Made by a program: the position numbers and the translations under genes. This document shows, in pieces, positions 50,630 through 58,790 of a stretch of DNA of 64,000 nucleotides. Numbering within the stretch: position 1 is the first letter of the stretch; every line of letters begins with the position of its first letter. Origin of the DNA: Mesotoga infera (GTDB taxonomy: Bacteria > Thermotogota > Thermotogae > Petrotogales > Kosmotogaceae); NCBI RefSeq assembly GCF_900157305.1, contig NZ_LS974202.1, forward strand, positions 2,728,001-2,792,000, written 5' to 3'. The notes beneath the pieces are model-generated. The model was not told where the DNA came from. It was given only the letters and a program-made list of their open reading frames with translations, and did not search any database.

Positions 50630-50642
50630 GGGGGTAATACTA

Positions 50643-51530
50643 ATGAAAATTAGTCAGAAAAGGATTATTACAGCGTATTTATTCCTCGCTATCCCATTGG
50701 TCTTCTATATAGTTGTCCGTTTCTATCCGATGATATACGCTTTCTGGTTGAGTTTCACAAACTGGAAGCTGATTTCACCAAAGAAGGATTTTGTTGGCTT
50801 CGACAATTTCGTAAAGATTTTCAAAGATAAGGTATTCGTGACTTCTCTATGGAATACCATCAAGTATGTTACTTTTGGTGTACCACTGGTGATAGTTCTT
50901 TCCCTTTTTCTGGCCGTAACACTCAACAAAGTAAAGCATTTACAGTGGTTTTACCGTTTGCTTTATGTTATGCCTTACATCACACCCCTGGTAGCGGTGA
51001 GCTGGGTCTGGAGATGGATCTACCAGAGACCGCCCGCGGGTATATTGAATAACCTACTGATGGCTTTTGGCCTCGATGCGCAGCCCTTTCTGACCAGCAT
51101 GAATCAGTCACTGCCGGCCATAGTGGTAACTACGGTCTGGGTGAATCTTGGATACTGTATAATCGTGTTTCTTGCAGGATTGCAAACCATACCACAGGAG
51201 TACATAGAGGCAGCCAAAATAGACGGAGCGACATCAAGGCAGTCTTTCTTCAAAATAACCATACCGCTCCTTAATCCAGTCACAGTATTTCTTGTGGTCA
51301 CACAAAGCATTACGTTCCTGAGGATCTTCACACAGGTTTACAACATGACCGATCAGGGATCGGGAGGTCCTCTCAATGCGACCAAACCCCTGGTGCTTTA
51401 TATATATCAGAAGGCCTTCAGATCTTTTGACATGGGTCTCGCTTCTAGCGCAACCGTCATACTTTTCTTGTTAATAATGGGTATCACGCTGGTGCAACTG
51501 CTGGTATTGAACAAGCGAGTCCAATACTGA
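50643..51530 (+). CDS. Sugar-type ABC transporter permease (MalF-like)
   Basis: 295 residues, six membrane helices. The EAA loop is EYIEAAKIDGATSRQSFFKI. A conserved VRFYPMIYAFWLSFTNW occurs at the first helix. The frame is open upstream across the hairpin; ATG 50643 has TGGGGGTAATA before it and gives the normal N-terminus. It works with the permease at 51546; the ATPase subunit is not in this window and is probably a shared MsmX-type ATPase elsewhere. Confidence 0.92.
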   Translation: MKISQKRIITAYLFLAIPLVFYIVVRFYPMIYAFWLSFTNWKLISPKKDFVGFDNFVKIFKDKVFVTSLWNTIKYVTFGVPLVIVLSLFLAVTLNKVKHLQWFYRLLYVMPYITPLVAVSWVWRWIYQRPPAGILNNLLMAFGLDAQPFLTSMNQSLPAIVVTTVWVNLGYCIIVFLAGLQTIPQEYIEAAKIDGATSRQSFFKITIPLLNPVTVFLVVTQSITFLRIFTQVYNMTDQGSGGPLNATKPLVLYIYQKAFRSFDMGLASSATVILFLLIMGITLVQLLVLNKRVQY

Positions 51531-51545
51531 TTGGTGGGTGGATAT

Positions 51546-52367
51546 ATGACTAGGACAGACAGGAAAACAAGTATTTTTGCCTATATATTTTTATCGATCT
51601 TTGCGATTGTAATGGTCTTCCCTTTCGTATGGATGTTTTCTTCTTCTTTCAAAACATCCGAGGAGATCTACGAGATGACCGTAATTCCTAGAGACCCCTC
51701 GCTGGCCAACTACGAGTTCATTTTCAACTACTCCATGTTTCCCAGATGGTTCCTGAACAGTATTATAGTAGCCGTGGTGACAACTATCTCGGTACTCTTT
51801 TTCGACTCACTAGTAGGCTATACACTGGCCAAATATAATTTCCCGGGCAAAAACATCATATTCATACTCATACTCAGCACACTAATGATCCCAACCGAGA
51901 TGTTGGTCATACCGTGGTACATAATGGTCAGGCAGTTGAAATGGATGGAGACTTACTGGAGCATAATGTTCCCGGGTATGATAAGTGCCTTCGGTGTTTT
52001 TCTGATGAAGCAGTTCATGTCGACAATACCGGACGACCTGCTCGATGCCGCGAGAATCGACGGAGTCTCTGAATTTGGTATATTCCTGAGAATTGTGATG
52101 CCTCTCGTAAAGCCGGCGCTCGCGACGCTTGCGATCTTCAACTTTATAGGCAACTGGAACGCTTTTCTGTGGCCTCTCATCGTTGCACAAACACCGAAGA
52201 TGTACACTCTTCCGGTCGGTGTGTCTTACTTTTCGAGCGAAAATCTCACCAGATGGGAACTCATAATGACCGGTGCTGCCGTCTCGACTATACCGCTGAT
52301 CATTTTCTTTATCATCTTCCAGAAACAGATCGTAAAAGGGATCGCCATGTCGGGACTGAAGGGATGA
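51546..52367 (+). CDS. Sugar-type ABC transporter permease (MalG-like)
   Basis: 273 residues, six helices, EAA loop DLLDAARIDGVSEFGIFLRI, and the family motif FPFVWMFSSSFKTSEEI near the N-terminus. ATG 51546 has GGTGGGTGG upstream; the frame is open a few codons further to a TTG. Ends 5 bases before the amidohydrolase gene. Second permease of the operon transporter. Confidence 0.92.
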   Translation: MTRTDRKTSIFAYIFLSIFAIVMVFPFVWMFSSSFKTSEEIYEMTVIPRDPSLANYEFIFNYSMFPRWFLNSIIVAVVTTISVLFFDSLVGYTLAKYNFPGKNIIFILILSTLMIPTEMLVIPWYIMVRQLKWMETYWSIMFPGMISAFGVFLMKQFMSTIPDDLLDAARIDGVSEFGIFLRIVMPLVKPALATLAIFNFIGNWNAFLWPLIVAQTPKMYTLPVGVSYFSSENLTRWELIMTGAAVSTIPLIIFFIIFQKQIVKGIAMSGLKG

Positions 52368-52372
52368 TAAGC

Positions 52373-53254
52373 ATGCGAATAATTGACTCTCACGTCCATT
52401 TTCCCACACCCGATTTTTTTGGCAAGCCCGAAGGTAGAGTTCATCCGTGGTTGGCTCAGGAAAGGACACGCTGGAGAAAGGCCTGGCAGTTCGATGGAGC
52501 CGAGCCCTTGCAATCTAAAGATGAACTTGTAGAGAGATGGTACAGAGAAGCGATCAAGTACGATATCTCGGTAGTCTTTGTGACTTCTGGAGGTAACGAT
52601 GCCATGTCGGAGATAGTTAAGGCTCACCCCGACAGATTCTACGGTTACGCTCATCACGATCCTTCGCTGAAAGAGGCTCCCTACTTGCTAGAAAAGGCCA
52701 TCAAGGAGCAGGGCTTGAAGGGGTACAAAATACTCGGGCCGGCGGTGAACACTCCCCTAGACTGCAAAGATCTATACCCGGTTTGGGAGGTTGCCCAGGG
52801 AGAGAATATACCCGTATTGATTCATTTCGGCATCATGGGCTCGGCTGGTGGTATCGCCAACCATGTGAACATCAATCCGCTGATAATACATGATGTGGCT
52901 AAAAATTTCCCCGATTTGAAGATTATCGTACCGCATTTTGGTTGTGGATACATTTTCGAGACCTTGAACCTCTGCTGGGCCTGTCCCAACGTATATATCG
53001 ACACCAGTGGATCGAACCAGTGGATGAGATGGATGCCTTACGAAGTCAATCTCGAAATCCTTTTCAGAAAATACAGAGAAACTATAGGTCCGGGAAGAAT
53101 TCTGTTCGGCACTGATTCGAGTTACTTCCCGAGAGGTTATGCAAAGTCCTATTTCGACGAGCAATTCAAAGCCATGATCAACGTTGGTTATTCTGACGAC
53201 GAAATTGATAAGGTCGTTTTTGGAAACATCGACGACCTTCTGAAAGGGAGGTAG
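52373..53254 (+). CDS. Amidohydrolase-2 family metal-dependent hydrolase/decarboxylase
   Basis: 293 residues, TIM-barrel of the amidohydrolase_2 group (relatives include ACMSD-type decarboxylases and 4-oxalomesaconate/lactone hydrolases). The N-terminal metal motif is DSHVHFP; further ligands are in PVLIHFG, IVPHFGCG and the terminal Asp in ILFGTDSSYFPRG. The reaction could be hydrolysis of an amide or lactone, or a decarboxylation. ATG 52373 follows the MalG stop closely with GAAGGGATGATAA upstream. Its place between the transporter and the fumarate-forming lyase suggests the first intracellular step of the pathway (inference). Confidence 0.82.
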   Translation: MRIIDSHVHFPTPDFFGKPEGRVHPWLAQERTRWRKAWQFDGAEPLQSKDELVERWYREAIKYDISVVFVTSGGNDAMSEIVKAHPDRFYGYAHHDPSLKEAPYLLEKAIKEQGLKGYKILGPAVNTPLDCKDLYPVWEVAQGENIPVLIHFGIMGSAGGIANHVNINPLIIHDVAKNFPDLKIIVPHFGCGYIFETLNLCWACPNVYIDTSGSNQWMRWMPYEVNLEILFRKYRETIGPGRILFGTDSSYFPRGYAKSYFDEQFKAMINVGYSDDEIDKVVFGNIDDLLKGR

Positions 53255-53255
53255 C

Positions 53256-54692
53256 ATGGGATTTTCTCCAATATACTCCAAACACGTTCTCGAAAAATCT
53301 TACAAACACTGGGCAACAACATTCCTTGACGAGTTCGGGCGGCAAAACAAGGCCCATCTTATCATGCTTGCCAGGCAGGGAATAATCGATTCGAAGACCG
53401 CCTCGGCGCTCAAGAAATCCATGAGTAAACTCGACTCGACCATGGAGATACCCGGAGAGTTTCCCGAAGGCGTCGAAGACCTCTTCTTCTACTACGAAAA
53501 GCAACTCGAACTCCTACTGGGAGAAAAAGCTGGATCGCTCCATACAGCAAGAAGTAGAAACGATATGGATACGACGGTTTTCCGATTGTACGTGAGAAAG
53601 TTGATGATCTCACTCATTAAGCAGATGTTGCTCCTTGCGGGAGCCTTGATTGAAAAGATCAGGGCATCCAGAGAACAGCTGTTGGTTCTTTACACCCATG
53701 GCCAGCCCGCGCAAGTATCTACACTTGCACATTATCTCTCGTCTTTTCTGATCGAATTTCTCGAAGGCCTCGAAGGTCTGAATGCTTCGATGAGAGTGGT
53801 GAACCAGTGTCCTCTGGGAGCCGCTGCGATCACGACGACGGGCTTCAACATAGACAGGCAGCTGGTCTCGGATCTGCTCGGATTCGAAAGACCGGTTCCT
53901 AACTCTTATCAGGCAATCGTTACCTCTCACTGGTTAACTTATCCGTCGATGTGGTTCAAGAGCATTCTCAACGACATAACGCGCCTTATGGCCGACATGG
54001 GGCATAAAGCTTCTTGTGAAGTTGGAATGTTAAGCTTCCCAGATGAACTCGTGCAGGTTTCCAGCATAATGCCTCAAAAGCGAAATCCGGTCATTATCGA
54101 GCATATAAGAATTCAGTCGGGAATGGCTGCCGGCGACTTCCAGAGTTTGATAGATCTCTTCCACAACGTGTCATATCAGGATGTTAATGAAGTGGCCGAT
54201 GCCCCTATAACCAGTTTCACCAGAGGTTGCGAAACGCTTTCTGGACTTCTGGAGTTACTTGAGGAGACACTTCTGAAAGTCTCCGTTGATGAGCGGAAGG
54301 TCGATGATATAGCGATCGCAACAGGTACGACAACAACGGAATTGGCCGATGAACTTGTAAGAAGAGAAGCGATCTCTTTCAGAACGGCTCATGTCGTGAC
54401 GAGCGCTTTCGTGAAATCGGGCTACTCCTTTGAAACTCTCCGCAGGAAGTTCTCTGAACTGGTGGGAAGAGCCCTCGAAATGAGTGATCTAGAGCTCAGA
54501 AAAGTTCTCTCTCCCAGGCATTTTGTGCAGGTACGTAACGTCCCCGGAGGGCCCTCGATTTCTGCAATGGAAAGTGTTATAACTTTTATTGAAGAAAAAG
54601 TGAAAATAATCACAGACTCGCTGAACGGACTCATCAAAAACATTGTAGAGAGAGAAGAACAGCTGTCGATAGAGTTCAACGGTCTGGGTTGA
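53256..54692 (+). CDS. Argininosuccinate lyase-like enzyme of the fumarase/aspartase superfamily
   Basis: 478 residues. The superfamily signature is SSIMPQKRNPV; other ASL-like motifs are TARSRNDMDTT, LYTHGQPAQVSTLAHYL, NQCPLGAAAITTTGFNIDR and DELVRREAISFRTAH. These enzymes split a C-N (or C-O) bond and release fumarate. Differences from true ASL (TARSRND for TGRSRND, THGQPAQ for THLQxAQ, and an atypical N-terminus) argue against argininosuccinate. No arginine genes are nearby, while fumarase and malic enzyme follow. An N-substituted aspartate or similar conjugate is the likely substrate (inference). ATG 53256 has GGGAGGT upstream, one base after the previous stop. Confidence 0.85.
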   Translation: MGFSPIYSKHVLEKSYKHWATTFLDEFGRQNKAHLIMLARQGIIDSKTASALKKSMSKLDSTMEIPGEFPEGVEDLFFYYEKQLELLLGEKAGSLHTARSRNDMDTTVFRLYVRKLMISLIKQMLLLAGALIEKIRASREQLLVLYTHGQPAQVSTLAHYLSSFLIEFLEGLEGLNASMRVVNQCPLGAAAITTTGFNIDRQLVSDLLGFERPVPNSYQAIVTSHWLTYPSMWFKSILNDITRLMADMGHKASCEVGMLSFPDELVQVSSIMPQKRNPVIIEHIRIQSGMAAGDFQSLIDLFHNVSYQDVNEVADAPITSFTRGCETLSGLLELLEETLLKVSVDERKVDDIAIATGTTTTELADELVRREAISFRTAHVVTSAFVKSGYSFETLRRKFSELVGRALEMSDLELRKVLSPRHFVQVRNVPGGPSISAMESVITFIEEKVKIITDSLNGLIKNIVEREEQLSIEFNGLG

Positions 54693-54704
54693 CGGGGTGT
54701 AGCC

Positions 54705-55520
54705 TTGATTCCGGCAGGAAGAATTATAGAAAGGCTCGAAGAAGCTATTACGAAGGCGAACACGGATATGGATCCGGCGATTGTTGAGTCACTCGATCAC
54801 TACGAAGGGCCTTTTTCGAGCGTGTTGAGAGAAAACGCCGTTGCTGCAAAAGAGACGGGACTCCCGATATGTCAGGATACAGGTTTTCTCGAGTTCTTCG
54901 TCTTTCAGGGTAATGAAGTTGCTCTAGAAGAGCCGATCATTGAAACACTTAATTCGGCAGTCAAAAAAGTCTACACTGAGAAACCCTATAGATATTCCAT
55001 AGTGTCGGACCCATTTAAGAGAGTAAATACCAGAGATAATACGCCGGTCGTATGTCATCTCTTTCCGGAGAGGGGGAAAAGGTTCGAAATCCGCTTTCTT
55101 ATTAAGGGAGGGGGCAGCGAAAATCTTTCACGGCTCTTTATGTTAAATCCCACAGCAACCGTTGACGATTTGGTGCGAACACTCGTTGAATCGCTCAAGG
55201 AGAGTGCAGCAAGAGGTTGTCCGCCGTTGAAAGTAGGTATAGGAATCGGCGGGAGTTCGGACAAAGCGATGGTGCTTGCCAAACTCGCTCTTACCAGATC
55301 CTTCGACGAGAGACATCACGACAAAGACTACGCGGCCCTTGAAGAAAGAATACTTAGAGAAATCAACGATCTGCAGATAGGATATCAGGGTCTGGGAACT
55401 GGCATAACCGCATACTCGGTGCACATAGAGACTTATCCCTCGCATATCGCCATAATGCCTGTGGGACTGGCGACTGATTGCTATATCGCAAGAAAGGGGA
55501 GAGTAATCTTTGAAGATTGA
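54705..55520 (+). CDS. Class I fumarate hydratase, alpha subunit
   Basis: 271 residues of the TtdA/FumA N-terminal type, hydrating fumarate to malate with a 4Fe-4S cluster. Cluster cysteines are expected in ICQDTGFLEFF, RGCPPLKVGIG and LATDCYIARKG. Other conserved parts are VNTRDNTP and GQGLGTGITAY-like YQGLGTGITAY. L-tartrate dehydratase is a close relative and cannot be fully excluded, but malic enzyme downstream favours fumarase. The TTG start at 54705 is the only one before the conserved region with a GGGGTG site. It overlaps the beta gene by 11 bases. Confidence 0.9.
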   Translation: MIPAGRIIERLEEAITKANTDMDPAIVESLDHYEGPFSSVLRENAVAAKETGLPICQDTGFLEFFVFQGNEVALEEPIIETLNSAVKKVYTEKPYRYSIVSDPFKRVNTRDNTPVVCHLFPERGKRFEIRFLIKGGGSENLSRLFMLNPTATVDDLVRTLVESLKESAARGCPPLKVGIGIGGSSDKAMVLAKLALTRSFDERHHDKDYAALEERILREINDLQIGYQGLGTGITAYSVHIETYPSHIAIMPVGLATDCYIARKGRVIFED

Positions 55521-56010
55521 AGATTTGCGTGCCGGCGACGAACTCCTTTACTCCGGCGAGTTCCTTCTCATGAGAGACGCCGCGCAAAAACGATTGAAAA
55601 AAATGCTCGACGAAGGCAAAGAATTGCCGATTTCTCTCGATGGAATGATAATTTTCTACGCGGGGCCGGCCAAACCGACTAAAGATTCTTTCGGAGCTAT
55701 AGGACCCACAACTTCGAGCAGAATGGATTCATTTCTCGAAATGCTTTATCTGAAAGGTGTTCTGGCAACGGTAGGAAAAGGAAAGAGAAGCCTTCAGGCC
55801 GTTTCGCTCTGTAAAAAATACAGAAGAGTTTACTTTCTGGCTCCCAGTGGTGCCGCCGCCGCTCTGGCCGGTAGAATTTCCGGCATGACGGTCGTGGCTT
55901 TCGATGATCTCGGTACGGAAGCGATATTCAGGGTTAGTGTGAAGGATTTCCCGCTCTACGTCGCTATCGATTGCCTTGGAAACGATGTTTTCATTAAGAA
56001 TAGAGGGTGA
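55510..56010 (+). CDS. Class I fumarate hydratase, beta subunit
   Basis: 166 residues, TtdB/FumA C-terminal type. Conserved blocks: LRAGDELLYSGEFLLMRDAA, IIFYAGPAKPTKD, GPTTSSRMD and ATVGKGKRS, and EAIFRVSVKDFPLYV. It starts at TTG 55510 inside the alpha gene end and overlaps the open frame of the malic enzyme by four bases. Forms the active heterodimer with the alpha subunit. Confidence 0.92.
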   Translation: MKIEDLRAGDELLYSGEFLLMRDAAQKRLKKMLDEGKELPISLDGMIIFYAGPAKPTKDSFGAIGPTTSSRMDSFLEMLYLKGVLATVGKGKRSLQAVSLCKKYRRVYFLAPSGAAAALAGRISGMTVVAFDDLGTEAIFRVSVKDFPLYVAIDCLGNDVFIKNRG

Positions 56011-56015
56011 TTGTT

Positions 56016-57245
56016 TTGAACGAAGAGGCACTGAAACTGCACAAAGAACTGCGTGGCAAACTCGAGGTGAAAAGTAGGGTCAGTGTGGATAGCATGAGGG
56101 CCCTTTCGCTGGCCTACACTCCTGGAGTCGCCGACGTTTGCCGGGTTATCAACGAGAACAAAGAACTGGTCTATGACTATACCAACAAATGGAATTACGT
56201 TGCGGTCGTATCGGATGGAACGGCCGTTCTTGGCCTTGGAGATATCGGTCCCGAGGCGGGGATGCCAGTCATGGAAGGCAAGGCCTTGCTCTTCAAGGAG
56301 TTCGGAAATGTTGATGCCTTCCCTCTATGCATAAACGTCCATGAACCCGATGAAATCATCGCATTCGTTCAGGCCCTATCACCGACGTTCGGCGGGGTGA
56401 ATCTGGAAGACATATCCTCTCCGAAATGTTTTTATATCGAGCAAGAGCTGCAACGAAGACTCGACATACCGATCTTCCATGACGATCAACACGGAGCAGC
56501 CATCGTGGCAACTGCCGCTTTGAGGAACGCTTTGAAAATAGTGGGTAAGAATATGGAAAATCTGAAGGTCGCGACTGTCGGTGTTGGGGCGGCCGGTGGA
56601 GCGACTATCAAGATGTTGCTTGCGGCCGGTATCAGAAACATCGTTGCGGTCGATAGGAACGGTATTCTCAATAAAGACGATCCTAAAACCCTTTTAAATG
56701 AGTTCCACCGTAAGATAGTTGGAGAGATCAACCCCGACAACCTTTCCGGTGATCTGGCAAAGGCCATAAAAGGTGCCGACGTTTTCATCGGTACCTCGGT
56801 CGGAGGGATAATCTCTGCCGAAATGATCAGATCCATGGCGCCAGGAGCGATCGTTTTCGCCCTGGCAAATCCTGTGCCTGAGATCATGCCCGATCTGGCC
56901 AAAGAAGCAGGGGCAAAGATAGTTGCAACCGGCAGATCGGATTTCCCCAACCAGATCAACAATGTCTTGGCCTTCCCCGGAATATTCAGGGGTGCACTAG
57001 ATGTGAGATCAAGAGAGATCAACGAATCTATGAAGCTCGCGGCGACCGACGCACTTGCCGATGCCGTTGGCGATGACAGACTCTCTGCAGACTACATACT
57101 CCCGAAGGCTTTCGAGCCGGGAATAGCACGTAAAGTGGCGATCGCCGTTGCGAGAGCCTCCTTGGAAACCGGTTCCGCAAAATTGAAGATCTCGCCCAAT
57201 GATATCGAAGAGACAGTAGACAGAGGATTTAGAAGAATAGGTTGA
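56016..57245 (+). CDS. NAD(P)-dependent malic enzyme
   Basis: Oxidatively decarboxylates malate to pyruvate. About 409 residues, the short bacterial form. Motifs: SLAYTPGVADVCR, GDIGPEAGMPVMEGKALLFK, FHDDQHGAAIVATAAL for metal and malate, nucleotide site GVGAAGGATIKMLL, and FALANPVPEI. TTG 56016 is chosen because GAGGGTG lies 6 bases upstream; a GTG at 56007 is part of that site. Last gene of the run, ended by the hairpin at 57260. Together with fumarase it converts the fumarate produced upstream into pyruvate and reduced nucleotide. Confidence 0.93.
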   Translation: MNEEALKLHKELRGKLEVKSRVSVDSMRALSLAYTPGVADVCRVINENKELVYDYTNKWNYVAVVSDGTAVLGLGDIGPEAGMPVMEGKALLFKEFGNVDAFPLCINVHEPDEIIAFVQALSPTFGGVNLEDISSPKCFYIEQELQRRLDIPIFHDDQHGAAIVATAALRNALKIVGKNMENLKVATVGVGAAGGATIKMLLAAGIRNIVAVDRNGILNKDDPKTLLNEFHRKIVGEINPDNLSGDLAKAIKGADVFIGTSVGGIISAEMIRSMAPGAIVFALANPVPEIMPDLAKEAGAKIVATGRSDFPNQINNVLAFPGIFRGALDVRSREINESMKLAATDALADAVGDDRLSADYILPKAFEPGIARKVAIAVARASLETGSAKLKISPNDIEETVDRGFRRIG

Positions 57246-57259
57246 ACAGGATATAGAAT

Positions 57260-57286
57260 AATAGGCCATCAGGAATGGCCTATTTT
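57260..57286 (+). terminator. Terminator of the ROK catabolic operon
   Basis: AATAGGCCAT and ATGGCCTATT form a perfect 10-bp stem around loop CAGGA, running into TTT. It lies 15 bases past the malic enzyme stop codon. Confidence 0.9.
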
Positions 57287-57452
57287 TCGTGGCCGAGAGT
57301 CTGGCTAATAGAATGATAGAGCATCGACGGGCCAGTCCGTAAATAATTCCGATAAAATTAATCATAATCTTTCAAACGAGTAATTAATTATAATTCTAAA
57401 TAAGTGATAATTTAATTATAAAATTCGCAATTTGCCATCCGGAGGAGATACG

Positions 57453-57827
57453 ATGAGATACTGGATCAACGTTTCGATTTTTATAGCACTTTCCGTGACT
57501 TTGATAGCGCTGGTGAGCATCTGGCACAGAAACAGACCTGTTGAATTCCCTCAAACTGTTGAGGTTAGACCATTCGGGGAGTTTCAGGATGGCATATACA
57601 CTGGAACAGAAGGCTACGCAGTTGTTCAAATCGAGATCAATGACGGGAAAATACTCTCCGCGAAGGTTCTCCAGAACAAACCAGGAAGTTATTCCAAAAG
57701 TGCCGAAGCTGTTATCGACAGAGTTATAGATGCTCAAAGCCTCGAGGTAGATATGATCACAGGCGCTACGGCCACGAGCAGGGTAATAGTCGATGCCATA
57801 AGAAATGCGCTCAAAATCACCGAGTAG
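57453..57827 (+). CDS. FMN-binding-domain protein with N-terminal membrane helix
   Basis: 124 residues. Residues ~5-25 form one membrane helix; the rest is an FMN-binding (RnfG/NqrC-like) domain with GIYTGTEGYAVVQIEINDGK and VDMITGATATSR. The last part fits the covalent flavinylation motif in which a Thr or Ser carries FMN through a phosphodiester bond. It is probably anchored on the outer face of the membrane and used in extracytoplasmic electron transfer. No rnf genes or ApbE are adjacent. ATG 57453 has CGGAGGAG upstream. The 200 bases before it are AT-rich; TATAAT at 57389-57394 may be its -10. Confidence 0.82.
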   Translation: MRYWINVSIFIALSVTLIALVSIWHRNRPVEFPQTVEVRPFGEFQDGIYTGTEGYAVVQIEINDGKILSAKVLQNKPGSYSKSAEAVIDRVIDAQSLEVDMITGATATSRVIVDAIRNALKITE

Positions 57828-57836
57828 TCGCCATCC

Positions 57837-58316
57837 TTAATACTCAGGAGATTTAGATGCTGGTTCGTAAATACTGAGTATCGGATTGTTCCACTCTCCA
57901 GTTATTCTCCATTTCCGGCCCGCTTTTGAGAGAGAGAAAGTCATTTCGGCTTCCACAGAGTAATCTTTATCGTCGTACCGGAAAGAGAGCGTGAAGTTCG
58001 CATAAATAACGGCTTGACCAGATGAAGGCTTTTCGACGCTTTCCACGTTCAGAGAGAAGCTTGAAATCTCCCGTTCTGTCAGAAATCGATTGTAATAGTA
58101 CCTGAGATCCGCTTTTGTAACGGGCCTTCCGGAAGGATTGGCCGTCGTCGAAATTTCCACGGTTTCAGCGTAAAGTTCCAGAATTCTGTCAACATTTCCC
58201 CTTAACACTTCTTTTTCGAGCGACTTCAAAACCGATTCCGGTTTGCCCACCATGTTAAGACATCCGGAAACAGCAAATACCAGCAGTGGCAACACAAACA
58301 AGAGAGTCTTTTTCAA
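57837..58316 (-). CDS. Lipoprotein, possibly NTF2/SnoaL-like
   Basis: About 159 residues. A lipoprotein signal ends in FAVSGC, so the protein should be lipid-anchored. The mature domain starts with a helical stretch (LKSLEKEVLRGNVDRILELY) then strands (AVIYANFTLSFRY, YSVEAEMTFSLSK, KWRITGEWNNP), which resembles the cone-shaped NTF2/SnoaL fold. No function can be assigned. TTG 58316 with GGGGGTG upstream is chosen over the open frame at 58349. Convergent with the FMN-binding gene, 9 bases between ends. Confidence 0.72.
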   Translation of the reverse strand: MKKTLLFVLPLLVFAVSGCLNMVGKPESVLKSLEKEVLRGNVDRILELYAETVEISTTANPSGRPVTKADLRYYYNRFLTEREISSFSLNVESVEKPSSGQAVIYANFTLSFRYDDKDYSVEAEMTFSLSKAGRKWRITGEWNNPILSIYEPASKSPEY

Positions 58317-58367
58317 GGCCACACCCCCGAGTCTTACGAATCTAATCAATAATACCAGATTCGGCTC

Positions 58368-58790
58368 TCATCTTTGGCCGGCAAGAAACTCTATGGCCAG
58401 AAGATATCCTGTAAAGCCCAGCCCGGCGATTGTGCCTGTGCAGACCGATGATACGACGCTTCTGTTCCTGAAGGCTTCCCTGGCGTGTATGTTTGAGATA
58501 TGCACTTCTACCTTCGGACCGGTGAATATTTCCAGTGCGTCTCTCAGTGCGTAGCTATAATGTGTCAGGGCCCCGGGATTTATGACGAGCGCATCGAAAT
58601 CCAGTCCATGGATCCTGTCTATCAATTCGCCTTCGTAGTTAGATTGAAAGAACTCGCATTCTATTCCCAGATCTTGAGCCCTGAACTTTATTATTTCTAC
58701 CAAGTCTTCGTAAGAGAGAACACCATAGATGTCGCTCTTCCTTTTTCCGAGCATGTTGAGGTTCGGCCCGTTTATGACGAGTATCTTCAT
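58368..58790 (-). CDS. aroQ: 3-dehydroquinate dehydratase, type II
   Basis: Third shikimate-pathway step. 140 residues, the compact type II enzyme. Motifs: INGPNLNMLGKR at the N-terminus, catalytic Tyr in DIYG, FFQSNYEGELID, NPGALTHYSYALRDAL and VEVHISNIHAREAFR. The start overlaps the aroKB stop by four bases. Last gene of the aro operon. Confidence 0.95.
   Translation of the reverse strand: MKILVINGPNLNMLGKRKSDIYGVLSYEDLVEIIKFRAQDLGIECEFFQSNYEGELIDRIHGLDFDALVINPGALTHYSYALRDALEIFTGPKVEVHISNIHAREAFRNRSVVSSVCTGTIAGLGFTGYLLAIEFLAGQR

Noticed and set aside
53256-54692. argH for arginine biosynthesis
   Set aside because: No arginine genes are adjacent, active-site motifs differ from ASL, and the gene is embedded in an uptake/fumarase/malic enzyme operon.
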